From the NCBI GenBank assembly GCA_020073215.1, contig JAIQFO010000001.1, positions 62,001 through 126,000 on the forward strand: a stretch of DNA of 64,000 nucleotides. The letters are read 5' to 3'. Positions within the stretch are counted from its first letter, which is position 1; each line of letters starts with the position of its first letter. This DNA is from Terriglobia bacterium (GTDB lineage Bacteria; Acidobacteriota; Terriglobia; Terriglobales; Acidobacteriaceae). A program made the position numbers and the translations under genes. Positions 17,998 through 30,579 of this stretch are shown one piece after another. The notes beneath the pieces were generated by a model that was not told the origin of the DNA, did not search any database, and was given only the letters and a program-made list of their open reading frames with translations.

Positions 17998-18053
17998 TTT
18001 AGTCGTAACCATTATAAGTTGCGTACATAGGCAGTCCCCGTAAACGCTCTGTC

Positions 18054-21358
<3,305 letters not shown>

Positions 21359-21359
<1 letters not shown>

Positions 21360-21793
21360 TATGTTGATGGCCTGAATAATATTGTGACCGTTTGTTCAGT
21401 TCTTCCAGTGTTTTGGTCGAACGAGAACACAGGACTTAGAGAACATTTCCCGCCGTCATAGTCCTTTTCCAAAAAAATCGGAAATGCGATCTGAGGGGAG
21501 TTCTTCACTACAACAAAATAACGCCCCGCTGCGAGCTTGCCGGAATTGAACGTACCCTTCGTGTCGGTTCGCAAATCAGTGATCACGTCGGCGTCCCAAC
21601 AACAAGGGGCGTGCGTCGACTTTGATCGATACAGCGTTAAGTCGGTATCCTTCAACACCGTACTCTTTTGCTTGTCAACGATTCGAATCTGGCCGCACAA
21701 CTCGCGGCTAACGTGCCAAGACACTCGGGTGCAGGCGACGCACGAGAAGGCAACGGAAACGACGAGCAGCAGTCTACTGAAGTGCGCTCTCAC
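21359..21793 (-). CDS. Hypothetical secreted/lipoprotein-like protein inside the car operon
   Basis: GTGA overlap with the carA stop, TAATG overlap with the carB start; hydrophobic N-terminus with Cys residues. Confidence 0.7.
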
Positions 21794-22920
21794 CGCTTGC
21801 ACTCCTCCATCATTTTCACAAAATCCTTAAACAGGTAATGCGAATCGTGCGGCCCTGGCGCCGCCTCCGGGTGGTACTGCACCGTGAACAGCGGCAAATT
21901 CCGGTGCCGCATCCCCTCCAAAGTCGAGTCGTTTAGATCCATGTGCGTCAACTCAACTTCGCTTTGCGGCAGCGAATCAGGATCGACGGCGAAGTTATGG
22001 TTATGCGCTGTGATCTCGATCTTGCCCGTGGCCAACTGCTTCACCGGATGATTCCCGCCGTGGTGGCCGAATTTCAGTTTGAAGGTCTTCCCTCCGAGTG
22101 CAATGCCCGTGAGTTGATGTCCCAGGCAGATTCCGAAAATCGGCTGCCGCCCCATCAGCCGCCGAATGTTGTCAACCGCGTAGGTGCAAGGCTCGGGATC
22201 ACCAGGGCCATTCGACAGAAACACGCCGTCGGGCTTCAACGCGAGCACATCTTCTGCAGTAGTCTGCGCCGGGACGACCGTCACCTTGCAACCTTCTCCG
22301 CGCAGCTTGCGCAGGATGTTCTGCTTGATGCCGAAGTCGTAGGCGACCACGTGGAAGCGCGCCGGTTCGTCTTTTACTCCGACCACTTCGTCGGGCAGGT
22401 GTGAGCGCTCGCCCGTCTCCCACACATAGGTGTGGTTGGTCGAAACGACTTTGGCGAGATCCTGGCCGTCCATCTTCGGAATCGCGCGCGCCTTGGCTAC
22501 TAGCTTGTCGGACTCCTCTTCGAGGGTCGAGATCACGCCCCGCATCACGCCGTAGGTGCGCAGATGGCGGACCAGCGCTCGCGTGTCGATCTCAGCGAGC
22601 ACCGGAATCTTGAACTGTTCCATGAACTCGTCGGTCACCTGCTGCGAGCGCCAGTTGGAACTCACTTTCGAAAACTCGCGCACAATCAGTCCCTCGATAT
22701 ACGGACGCACGGCCTCGCTGTCTTCAGGATTGGTGCCGTAGTTTCCGATTTCGGGGTTGGTCAGGACGACGATCTGCCCCGCGTAAGAGGGGTCGGTGAA
22801 AATTTCCTGGTAGCCGGTAATGGAAGTATTAAAAACGACTTCGCCGGAGCACTCGCCTTTGGCGCCGTAGCCTTTGCCTCGGAAGACTCTGCCGTCTTCG
22901 AGCGCAAGGATCGCTTGCAT
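21790..22920 (-). CDS. carA: Carbamoyl-phosphate synthase small subunit
   Basis: GICLGHQLTGIALGGKTFKLKFGHHGGNHPV glutaminase motif. Confidence 0.98.
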   Translation of the reverse strand: MQAILALEDGRVFRGKGYGAKGECSGEVVFNTSITGYQEIFTDPSYAGQIVVLTNPEIGNYGTNPEDSEAVRPYIEGLIVREFSKVSSNWRSQQVTDEFMEQFKIPVLAEIDTRALVRHLRTYGVMRGVISTLEEESDKLVAKARAIPKMDGQDLAKVVSTNHTYVWETGERSHLPDEVVGVKDEPARFHVVAYDFGIKQNILRKLRGEGCKVTVVPAQTTAEDVLALKPDGVFLSNGPGDPEPCTYAVDNIRRLMGRQPIFGICLGHQLTGIALGGKTFKLKFGHHGGNHPVKQLATGKIEITAHNHNFAVDPDSLPQSEVELTHMDLNDSTLEGMRHRNLPLFTVQYHPEAAPGPHDSHYLFKDFVKMMEECKR

Positions 22921-23048
22921 TGGAACTCCTGGGAGTGGATTTTAGGAAGTTTAGCAGGAGACAGACAGATGGTGTCAGCTATTTCGCGGTCCCAGGCGCA
23001 GATGGAAACTCGCGGGGATCTCCCCAGACAAGCCGCGGCGGCTCGAGC

Positions 23049-23077
23049 AAAAAAAAGCCTACCCGAGAAGGGCAGGC
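23049..23077 (-). terminator. Rho-independent terminator of the S53 peptidase gene
   Basis: Minus strand GCCTGCCC-TTCTC-GGGTAGGC-TTTTTTTT, 20 nt after the stop codon. Confidence 0.85.
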
Positions 23078-23096
23078 CGTTCTTGCGAATCGGGTT

Positions 23097-24317
23097 CTAC
23101 TTGCCCAACTTCCCTTTGTCGACCCCTACGCCCGTGCAGAAGTCCCACCCCGCGACCGCGGAGTAGCCCGCATACGGACCACAGTAGCCGGTCGCGATGC
23201 CGCGGAAGTCTGCTGTGTTGGCCATGTTGGCGTAGATGGTCGTCAACTCCGCGTTGGTTGAGGCCGCGAAACTGCCCGCCGAATTGACGATGCCAGCCAG
23301 CGAAGGCGAGGCCACGCTGGTTCCGCCCACGATGTACCACCCGCCCTGGTCGGAAACCAGCACCCAAACTCCGGTGATGGGATTGGAATCAAAGGACAGG
23401 TCGGGAACGCCACGGAAATTCCCCACGAGAGTGATTCCGTTCTGGTAGCTGGGACGCGCTTCAATCGAGCTCACGCCGCCGCCGGCGGAGTCCCACGGAA
23501 CCTCGGACAAAAAGTTGCCGGTGGACGGATTGCGGCGCACGGTCGTTCCGCCCGCCGAGACCACGTTGGGCGATGCGCCTGGCCAGATCGTGCCCGGACT
23601 GTCTCCAGAAGACGCGAAGAACACGACATTCGTCTTGACGAAGTGGGAGTCATACGCAGTCTCGCCCGAGAACTCGCTCCCTCCCCAACTGTTAGACACC
23701 TCACCTCCGCCAGCGGCATTGACCATTTTGCTGGCCACGTCTTCCGCAGCCAGCAGGTCGGTAAAGCTGTTGGAAGCCGCTTCGACCAGAACGATCTTGG
23801 CACCGGGAGCCATGGCATGGGCCCACTGCACGTCCAACGACTCTTCAATTTCCCAGCCTGCGTCATAAGGCGGTTTGGTTCCGCTGGCATAGACTTTCTG
23901 GAAGCTTGCCGCCGGCAGTGCAAACTGAGTCGAAAAAGCTGCCAGGTCGCTGGCCGCATTCGGGGCGTCGAACGCATCCACGATGGCGATCATCTTGGTC
24001 CCGCCCGTGGGGTTCTTAGTCACCGTATTCGGATTGCAGCCCGAAACCACTGTGGCCAGGTGATAGACGCAAGCCAGTGAGGCCGGCGTCTCATAGGCAT
24101 ACCCGGAGAACGGCGGTCCAAAAGGTTGCGCATTCTGCATCGGCTCCGTGGGCAGGAATATGTGGATATTCGTGTGCGCGCGTTTTGCGAAGTCGCTGGG
24201 TCGTTCAATGCTCGAATCAGGAGTAAATACCTTCCCGCTGACCGGCCTGATCTGAGCCGGAGCGAGGCTCGTTACAACGAGCACCAGGGCGAGAACCGTT
24301 ACCGAAAACAACTTCAT
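23097..24317 (-). CDS. S53 (sedolisin/kumamolisin-like) serine peptidase, secreted
   Basis: VSNSWGGSEFSGE; VGGTSVASPSLAGIVN; signal peptide. Confidence 0.85.
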   Translation of the reverse strand: MKLFSVTVLALVLVVTSLAPAQIRPVSGKVFTPDSSIERPSDFAKRAHTNIHIFLPTEPMQNAQPFGPPFSGYAYETPASLACVYHLATVVSGCNPNTVTKNPTGGTKMIAIVDAFDAPNAASDLAAFSTQFALPAASFQKVYASGTKPPYDAGWEIEESLDVQWAHAMAPGAKIVLVEAASNSFTDLLAAEDVASKMVNAAGGGEVSNSWGGSEFSGETAYDSHFVKTNVVFFASSGDSPGTIWPGASPNVVSAGGTTVRRNPSTGNFLSEVPWDSAGGGVSSIEARPSYQNGITLVGNFRGVPDLSFDSNPITGVWVLVSDQGGWYIVGGTSVASPSLAGIVNSAGSFAASTNAELTTIYANMANTADFRGIATGYCGPYAGYSAVAGWDFCTGVGVDKGKLGK

Positions 24318-24485
24318 ATTCCAGATTTCCTTTGCTTGGTTTGGTGGCCCATTTGGCTAAACTGGGAGGGGTTTTCCGATTCTCGCGCAAGTCTGCCTGC
24401 GACCCTGAACGCTGTCAAGATGAAAGAATTTGCAATAGGGGAGGTTGTGCTCCGGACACAGTCTGCCCTTACCCGTTCCGCCAAT

Positions 24486-25082
24486 TCAGAACACAAATGG
24501 AACAAACCGCTTGGTTCGCTGCATGTATTCCCGATAGGGCTCTCCGATGGAGGTTGCGAGCGCCCGTTCTTCCACCCGCACGCGGTAGGCATAGGTAAGA
24601 GCGCCCATCCCCGCCAGGATCAGGGCGCTCAGCCAGTTGGTGAGCGCCAGTCCGGTGCCCAGGTACATGATCATACCGCCAGAGTAGGAAGGATGCCGAA
24701 CCAGGCGATAGGGGCCGGCATCAATCACCGGCTGGTCCGCCTGCACCATGACATTCGCCGTGAAGTAGCGCCCGAGTGTCCGGAAGCAATATCGTCGGAG
24801 CATCGAACCCGCCAGCAGAATCAGGATGCCGGCAGCGAACCACGCAGTCCGATGATGCAGCAGCGCGAACTTCGACCAGGACGCAACGGTGAACGACGCC
24901 GGAAACGCCAGCCATCCCGCGAGCATGATGAGCCGCATGGATCCCCGGTCGGCTGTTTCGCCGGCGGCTGGTTTCGCGCGGGCGATGAGAGCAAATTCCG
25001 GCCCATAGGCAAACAGGAATGCTGCCCAGAAAATCCAGGCATAGGGAGAAACGTATGCCAGGGGCGCGATGTGCGAAGTCAT
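24486..25082 (-). CDS. Isoprenylcysteine carboxyl methyltransferase-like membrane methyltransferase
   Basis: AGPYRLVRHPSYSGGMIMYLGTGLAL; RVRVEERAL. Confidence 0.8.
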   Translation of the reverse strand: MTSHIAPLAYVSPYAWIFWAAFLFAYGPEFALIARAKPAAGETADRGSMRLIMLAGWLAFPASFTVASWSKFALLHHRTAWFAAGILILLAGSMLRRYCFRTLGRYFTANVMVQADQPVIDAGPYRLVRHPSYSGGMIMYLGTGLALTNWLSALILAGMGALTYAYRVRVEERALATSIGEPYREYMQRTKRFVPFVF

Positions 25083-25091
25083 GTTGGTCTT

Positions 25092-25123
25092 ACTGAAAAC
25101 TGACAACTGATAACTGAAAACTG
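25092..25123. repeat. Low-complexity word repeat (actgaaaactgacaactgataactgaaaactg)
   Basis: Repeated AACTG words in the gap between two minus-strand genes. Confidence 0.7.
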
Positions 25124-25125
25124 CC

Positions 25126-25710
25126 TTACCGCAGCCTTCCCAGCTTCTCCATCGGCCAATATCCGAAGACGGCTTTGCCGTAGATGTAGCGCTCGTTCAC
25201 GGGACCGAAGTCGCGGCTGTCGTTCGACATGGTGCGATGGTCGCCGAGAACGAAGAAGCTGTTGGCCGGAACCACCACTTCGCCGTAGGAGCGGGCGTCG
25301 GCGTACTCGCTGGGAACGTAGTCCTCGTCGAGGGCCTCGCCGTTCACGAAGACCTTGCCGTTTTCGATGCGGATGCGGTCGCCGGCCACGCCGATCACGC
25401 GCTTGATGTAGCTTTTCGAAGTGTCGCGCGGATAGCGGAAGACGACGATGTCGCCGCGTTCGATCGGCTCCCAGCGATAAACGAACTTGTTGACAAAGAT
25501 GCGCTCCTGGTCTTCGAGGCCGGGCATCATGCTGGTGCCTTCCACCTTCACCGGCTGGTAAAGGAAGATAATGATGAACGCGGAAATGGCGAGCGAGACC
25601 ATTAGGTCTCGCGCCCATACCGCCACCACGGGCAGCGGGCGAGAAGCAGATTCTTTTGTCGCAACCGGAACCGGAGGCTGAGAATTCCCCACGTCAGACA
25701 TCGTGTTCAC
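25126..25710 (-). CDS. lepB: Signal peptidase I
   Basis: EGTSMMPGLEDQERI Ser box; FRYPRDTSKSYIKRVIGVAGDRI Lys box; GDHRTMSNDSRDFG. Confidence 0.96.
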   Translation of the reverse strand: MNTMSDVGNSQPPVPVATKESASRPLPVVAVWARDLMVSLAISAFIIIFLYQPVKVEGTSMMPGLEDQERIFVNKFVYRWEPIERGDIVVFRYPRDTSKSYIKRVIGVAGDRIRIENGKVFVNGEALDEDYVPSEYADARSYGEVVVPANSFFVLGDHRTMSNDSRDFGPVNERYIYGKAVFGYWPMEKLGRLR

Positions 25711-25720
25711 ATTCTATACG

Positions 25721-25822
25721 AGAGGTCAGAGGTTAGAGGTCAGAGGTTAGAGGTTAGAGGTCAGATTGCAGAGGTAAAGAATCAGGTCGGGTTTTACCTC
25801 TGCAATCTGACCTCTAACCTCT
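25721..25822. repeat. Six tandem AGAGGTY heptamers plus 30-bp perfect inverted repeat
   Basis: Arms 25749-25778 and 25793-25822, 14-nt loop, in a divergent intergenic region. Confidence 0.9.
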
Positions 25823-25882
25823 GACCCTTTTCCCTCTGACCTTGCCAAGACGCTTCGTTCCCCGTACAACTAGACTTCTCCC

Positions 25883-26305
25883 GTGACCGACTACTCCATC
25901 TTCCCGAAGATCAACGCCACCCTGAACGGATCGAGCGCGTTGCTGCTGGTCACCGGACGCGTGCTCATCGGCCGCGGCCAGCGGGCGGCGCACCGCGCCG
26001 TGATGTTGACCGCGCTCGGAACCTCTTCCCTTTTCCTGGTTTCGTACCTTTACTACCACTATCACGTGGGTTCTGTGCATTTTCGCGGGACCGGTTGGAC
26101 GCGGCCCCTCTACTTTACGATCCTGATCTCTCACACCATCCTGGCCGCGGTCATTGTGCCGATGGTGATCATCACGCTTACCCGCGCCTTGCGGGAGCAA
26201 TTTGACCGGCATAGGGCCATCGCGCGCTGGACCTTTCCCCTCTGGCTCTACGTCTCGGTGACCGGCGTGATCGTCTACCTGATGCTGTATCAGATATTTG
26301 TTTGA
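25883..26305 (+). CDS. DUF420-family membrane protein
   Basis: NGSSALLLVTGRVLI, AHRAVML, YHYHVGSVHF, HTILAAVIVPMV; DUF420-like pattern. Confidence 0.85.
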   Translation: MTDYSIFPKINATLNGSSALLLVTGRVLIGRGQRAAHRAVMLTALGTSSLFLVSYLYYHYHVGSVHFRGTGWTRPLYFTILISHTILAAVIVPMVIITLTRALREQFDRHRAIARWTFPLWLYVSVTGVIVYLMLYQIFV

Positions 26306-26331
26306 CAATCTTCCGCGTTTACTTCGCCGCT

Positions 26332-26393
26332 GTAGAGACGGGGCTCGCCCCGTCTCCGTCCGCGGCGGGAGATGCGGCAAGCCGCGTCTCTAC
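26332..26393. repeat. Dispersed REP/BIME-like element, copy E
   Basis: GTAGAGACGGGGCTCGCCCCGTCT...GATGCGGCAAGCCGCGTCTCTAC. Confidence 0.85.
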
Positions 26394-26693
26394 ATCAGTT
26401 TCGATGCTGAGCTCGTGTGGGGACGGGCGCCCTCGCCCGTCCAAGCCGAGCGTACCGGGGCCCCCGTCAAGCCCGGTGTTGGCTTGACGGGGTGGAGCAG
26501 CTCGGCAGCCTCCAGCAGCCACACCAACTTTGGATTCGCCATAGACCACTTCTGACGCCGTTTTAGGGGCTCGGCGTCGAAAGTCCACACGGCCCAACAC
26601 CGGCTCGATTCATCACATATTTTTGGTACGTGCGACACCGCCTCCGGACCGTCCAATTCTGTTATAGTGAGCGTCTCGAAGGAGCCCGCACTC

Positions 26694-27179
26694 ATGAGTG
26701 GAAAAAGCGTAAACAAAGTCATCCTGGTAGGAAACCTCGGCAAGGACCCCGAGATCAAGTACACCCCGCAAGGCAAGGCCGTGGCGAAGTTTTCTCTCGC
26801 CACCAACGAGCGCTACAAAGATAAAGACGGCAACTGGCAGGATCGCACCGAATGGCACAACATCGTGCTCTGGGAGCGGCTGGCGGAGATCGCCGGAGAA
26901 TACCTCAAGAAGGGCGGCAAGGTTTACATTGAAGGCCGCATTCGAACCGACTCCTGGGACGACAAGCAAACCGGCCAAAAAAAGTACATGACCAACATCA
27001 TCGGCAGTGACATCGTCCTGCTCGGCGGACGAGGCGAAGGCGGTGGTGGTGACCGTCCCGGCGGCTCGCATGGAGTCTCGACATCCGCGCCCGGAAACAA
27101 CTTCGACCAGAGCGCGCCCGAACCGCAGCACGCGCCCGCCGGCGGATCTCCGATCACGGATGAAGATATCCCGTTCTAG
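26694..27179 (+). CDS. ssb: Single-stranded DNA-binding protein
   Basis: NKVILVGNLGKDPEIKYTPQGKAVAKFSLATNE; acidic C-terminal tip DEDIPF. Confidence 0.97.
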   Translation: MSGKSVNKVILVGNLGKDPEIKYTPQGKAVAKFSLATNERYKDKDGNWQDRTEWHNIVLWERLAEIAGEYLKKGGKVYIEGRIRTDSWDDKQTGQKKYMTNIIGSDIVLLGGRGEGGGGDRPGGSHGVSTSAPGNNFDQSAPEPQHAPAGGSPITDEDIPF

Positions 27180-27200
27180 ATTCTCGCCGTAGGCAGAACT

Positions 27201-27530
27201 ATGCTCGCAGACCAAAAATGTGTCCCCTGCCACGGCGGCGTTCCGTCGTTGAAGGGAGAGAAGCTTGCGGAGCTTCACCGGCAGTTGGCGGAGCCTTCGC
27301 AGTGGAACATCGTCAACCAGCATCACATCGTGCGCGCCTTCAAGTTCCCCGATTTCAAGTCTGCCCTGGCCTTCGTGAATCGAGTTGGTGAAGTGGCCGA
27401 GGAGCAGGGCCATCATCCCGACATTCTGCTGGGATGGGGCAAGGTCGAGATCACGCTCTGGACCCACGCCGTCGATGGCCTGACCGAGTCGGACTTCATC
27501 CTGGCAGCAAAGATCGAACGACTGCTCTAA
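27201..27530 (+). CDS. 4a-hydroxytetrahydrobiopterin (pterin carbinolamine) dehydratase
   Basis: FKFPDFKSALAFVNRVGEVAEEQGHHPDILLGWGKVEITLWTHAVDGLTESDF. Confidence 0.93.
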   Translation: MLADQKCVPCHGGVPSLKGEKLAELHRQLAEPSQWNIVNQHHIVRAFKFPDFKSALAFVNRVGEVAEEQGHHPDILLGWGKVEITLWTHAVDGLTESDFILAAKIERLL

Positions 27531-27709
27531 CGCGCCAAAGCCACTATAATTTGCCAAATCCAAGGAAAGATCCCCTAGTGGTAGCCTCGCTTTTGTCAAG
27601 CTTGACTTTTTGATCGGGACGAAATGGGGGTCAAAAGCCGGTAAGAAGCAAAGGAGCCCCAACCGGACATCAGAAGCGGTTCTAACCCAAAGGAAAATAA
27701 AGACTTTAT

Positions 27710-27755
27710 CCCTAAGCCCTTATTCCTCAAAGACCTGGCGCGAGAATCCCGCCAA
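27710..27755. repeat. Dispersed repeat with core CGCCAGGTCTTTGAGGAATAAGG (minus orientation)
   Basis: Core shared with 53455-53490 and 53585-53625. Confidence 0.75.
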
Positions 27756-27981
27756 AGTATTGATTCCAAAAGACCGCTCATAGGGAGGGGTACTCCCGCT
27801 ACCAACCGGCAGACACACCAAGAACCGGAAAACCCCAAAAATTCCTTTCCGCCAATCCACTACCAAGAAATTTATTTTCGGGCGAACAAACGGAGAACTA
27901 TGCTTTTCCGTCTTGGTGCCGCAGCCATTCGATAAACATCTGCTCTTTGGGTTTGTCGGAGGCCAAGTTTGCGCATTGGAT

Positions 27982-29277
27982 CTACGCTGCCGCGTTCCGC
28001 CGCACCGTCCATCCCCACCACGCCGCCGGAATCAGCATCACCAGTCCCGAAACACTGGCGACGTTCCGCGCCGCGAAGCCCCAATCGACAAAGCGCCCCG
28101 CAAGATACGCTCCCGCGGCAATGGTAAACATGCAGAGGCCAAGGTCGGCGGCGAACACGCGCCCGCGAAACTTGTCTTCGCTTTGCATCTGCAATAGCGT
28201 CGTCGAGAACACCCACACGATCGAACTTCCAAAGTGCGCCAGGGCGACGCACACACACGCCTGCCAGAGATGACCCGATACGCCCAGCAGCGCGTATCCA
28301 GCGGCCGTTCCCAGATATCCCCAGAAGATCGCGACTTCCAGGCGATGTTTCCAATGGCCCACCCACGGAGCCGCCATGAGCGGCCCAAGCAGCGCTCCCA
28401 ATCCGCGAGCGCCGAGCAGCAGACTCATGCCGAGAAACGCGCCGCGCTCGGGCGCCATGCCGCGCCAGCGGACGGCGAATTCATGTTGTCCCATCACCGT
28501 GAACAGCACCCAGCCGGGCCCTATGATCAGGTTTCCGAACTTCACAAAAATCGTCGAGCGCAATCGCACCTGCGACCGCACGTAGCGGATCCCGGCGAGG
28601 ATCGGCGAAAAATCCACCAACTCCCGCGCCCGGAACGGATGACCGCCTTCGGCATGGGGCTCGGCAAAACGCATCCTCCAAATCAACGCGGCGGACACTA
28701 TAAACGACAGCGCATTGAGCACGAAGACGGCATCGCGACCCAGCAACGCCGCGACCACGCCTCCCAGGGTCGCGCCGACCATCAGATTCAATGACCACGT
28801 GGTCGACGCCAGCGTGTTCGCCAGCACCACGTCTTCCCGCTCCACAATGTTGGGGATGATGGCGTTGCGCGCGGGTTCAAAAAACGCGGCCAGCAAAGTT
28901 TCCGCCACCAGCAGCGGATACACCAGCCACACCTTGTCTTTCGACCGAATCAGCAGCATGCAGAGCACGATCAGCATGCGTCCGAGATCCGCCGCGATCA
29001 TGATTTGTTTGCGCCGCAGCCGGTCGTTCACCACGCCCGACGTCGGCCCGATCAGAGTTTGCGGCAGAACCTGCAGCACCAGCGCCAGCGCCACCGATCC
29101 GGCGCGTCCGGTAAGTTGCAGCAGCAGGTTGTAGATGGCAAGGGTGTAGAACCAGTCGCCAAGTTCGCTGACGATTTGCGCGCTCCACAAGCGGCGAAAA
29201 TTCCGGTTTCCGCCGAGCAGGCGCGCGTACGACGCAAACGACACCGGACTAATTTCCAGTTCAGGAGCAGGTTCCAT
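27982..29277 (-). CDS. MFS transporter (EntS-like exporter)
   Basis: 12-TM pattern; FRRLWSAQIVSELGDWFYTLAIYNLL; NDRLRRKQIMIAADLGRM. Confidence 0.85.
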   Translation of the reverse strand: MEPAPELEISPVSFASYARLLGGNRNFRRLWSAQIVSELGDWFYTLAIYNLLLQLTGRAGSVALALVLQVLPQTLIGPTSGVVNDRLRRKQIMIAADLGRMLIVLCMLLIRSKDKVWLVYPLLVAETLLAAFFEPARNAIIPNIVEREDVVLANTLASTTWSLNLMVGATLGGVVAALLGRDAVFVLNALSFIVSAALIWRMRFAEPHAEGGHPFRARELVDFSPILAGIRYVRSQVRLRSTIFVKFGNLIIGPGWVLFTVMGQHEFAVRWRGMAPERGAFLGMSLLLGARGLGALLGPLMAAPWVGHWKHRLEVAIFWGYLGTAAGYALLGVSGHLWQACVCVALAHFGSSIVWVFSTTLLQMQSEDKFRGRVFAADLGLCMFTIAAGAYLAGRFVDWGFAARNVASVSGLVMLIPAAWWGWTVRRNAAA

Positions 29278-29714
29278 ACCGGCGTGAGCTCGGAATTTCC
29301 CAGCATACCGGATCGAGTCAAACCCCGCACCCCTTAGCCCCAAACGGGCCGCCGGCAGCGCCGCGACTGTGCAAAGCGCTGCACACTCGAAGGCGAGTTC
29401 TGGAAAACTGCGGAAAAGTCGCCATCCCGGGGCGCAAGGCAGCCGAATCAGGCCACAGCACCGCCGCCAACCTGGGTCTGATTACCTCTCGAACAAAGGT
29501 ATGGCTCCGCCTGACGCGGCCCGTCTGAGCACCCATGTTCTGCTTGGCTGTGCAAGATAGTGCACTTTGAAATGCTGTGCATCCAAATGTACGTCTGTAA
29601 GGCAATGAGAATACGGTAGTTACTGATTCGTGGGAAAATTTCGATTTGGCGAGGGACTTGCTCCATTACAAGGGTCTAGTTGTATCAGATCGATTTCACT
29701 GGGGGATATGGACT

Positions 29715-30290
29715 ATGCGTTTGCGCCTTCTGTTTGTGCTTCTTATGCTGGCGATAGCGGTTCCTTTTGCGTCGGCTGACACGATCCTGGATTTGAATGT
29801 CACCAACGTCGCCGGCTACACCCACACCCTGATTGGCACCGTGGACCTGCATCAGGTCAGCACGGGCGTCGTTCAGGTAACGCTTACTGCTCAGCCCGGT
29901 TTCAGTTTTAAACTGAGCGGTGGCGACGTCATGTTCAATACCAGCGCCAGTCTGGTGACGGGCAAGAACAGCCCCAGCATCTCAGGGATTAGCTATCTCA
30001 CTTTGGCTAGCAACGGGCCGGCGCCCTTCGGAAAATTCAATTATGACCTCCGCAACTTGTCGGGGGGCGTCAACGCAACCACCATCACGTTCTTGGTTTC
30101 TGCGAATAACCTCACGGTCGCCGACTTTGGGAGTTTTGGCGTTCACTTCTGCGTCGGTACAAGTGGCTGCGCGCTGACCGGATTTGCCGCCACCACGGGC
30201 ACGGCGGTACCGGAACCAGGCACGCTGTCATTGCTGGGCACGGGGATCGTGGGCCTCGCTGGGTTCTTCCGGCGTCGGCTACTTTCCTAA
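29715..30290 (+). CDS. PEP-CTERM sorting-domain exported protein
   Basis: Signal peptide; C-terminal AVPEPGTLSLLGTGIVGLAGFFRRRL. Confidence 0.9.
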   Translation: MRLRLLFVLLMLAIAVPFASADTILDLNVTNVAGYTHTLIGTVDLHQVSTGVVQVTLTAQPGFSFKLSGGDVMFNTSASLVTGKNSPSISGISYLTLASNGPAPFGKFNYDLRNLSGGVNATTITFLVSANNLTVADFGSFGVHFCVGTSGCALTGFAATTGTAVPEPGTLSLLGTGIVGLAGFFRRRLLS

Positions 30291-30317
30291 GTCCCTAAGT
30301 TCGATTTCCATCTCCCC

Positions 30318-30347
30318 AATCCCCGGGCGCAAAACCCGGGGATTTTT
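30318..30347 (+). terminator. Rho-independent terminator
   Basis: AATCCCCGGG-cgcaaaa-CCCGGGGATT-TTT downstream of the PEP-CTERM gene. Confidence 0.85.
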
Positions 30348-30472
30348 CCTGCCCGGGAGTTTGTGCCTGGCTGAGACAGGCGCCATATGGCGTTCACGCA
30401 CTTCCGGAAGACCGGGAGCCGCGAGCGGCGGCCCTTCGCTGCGCCCTCCGATGGTTAGTGGCTAGAACGACA

Positions 30473-30574
30473 TTAACCGCAGAGGACGCAGAGTTCGCAG
30501 AGAGGTACTGGATAAAGAAAAGACCGGGCATCTTCCCCGGTTCTCTCTGCGTTCTCCGCGGCCTCTGCGGTTAA
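30473..30574. repeat. Long imperfect intergenic hairpin
   Basis: 32-nt arms 30473-30504 / 30543-30574, 28/32 paired, with inner hairpin ACCGGG/CCCGGT. Confidence 0.8.
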
Positions 30575-30579
30575 ACGCT

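Noticed and set aside
25721-25830. CRISPR-like array
   Set aside because: Units are contiguous 7-mers without spacers, and no cas genes occur in the window
29440-29640. TGTGCA/TGCACA inverted words upstream of the PEP-CTERM gene as an operator
   Set aside because: Short arms and irregular spacing; not distinguishable from chance
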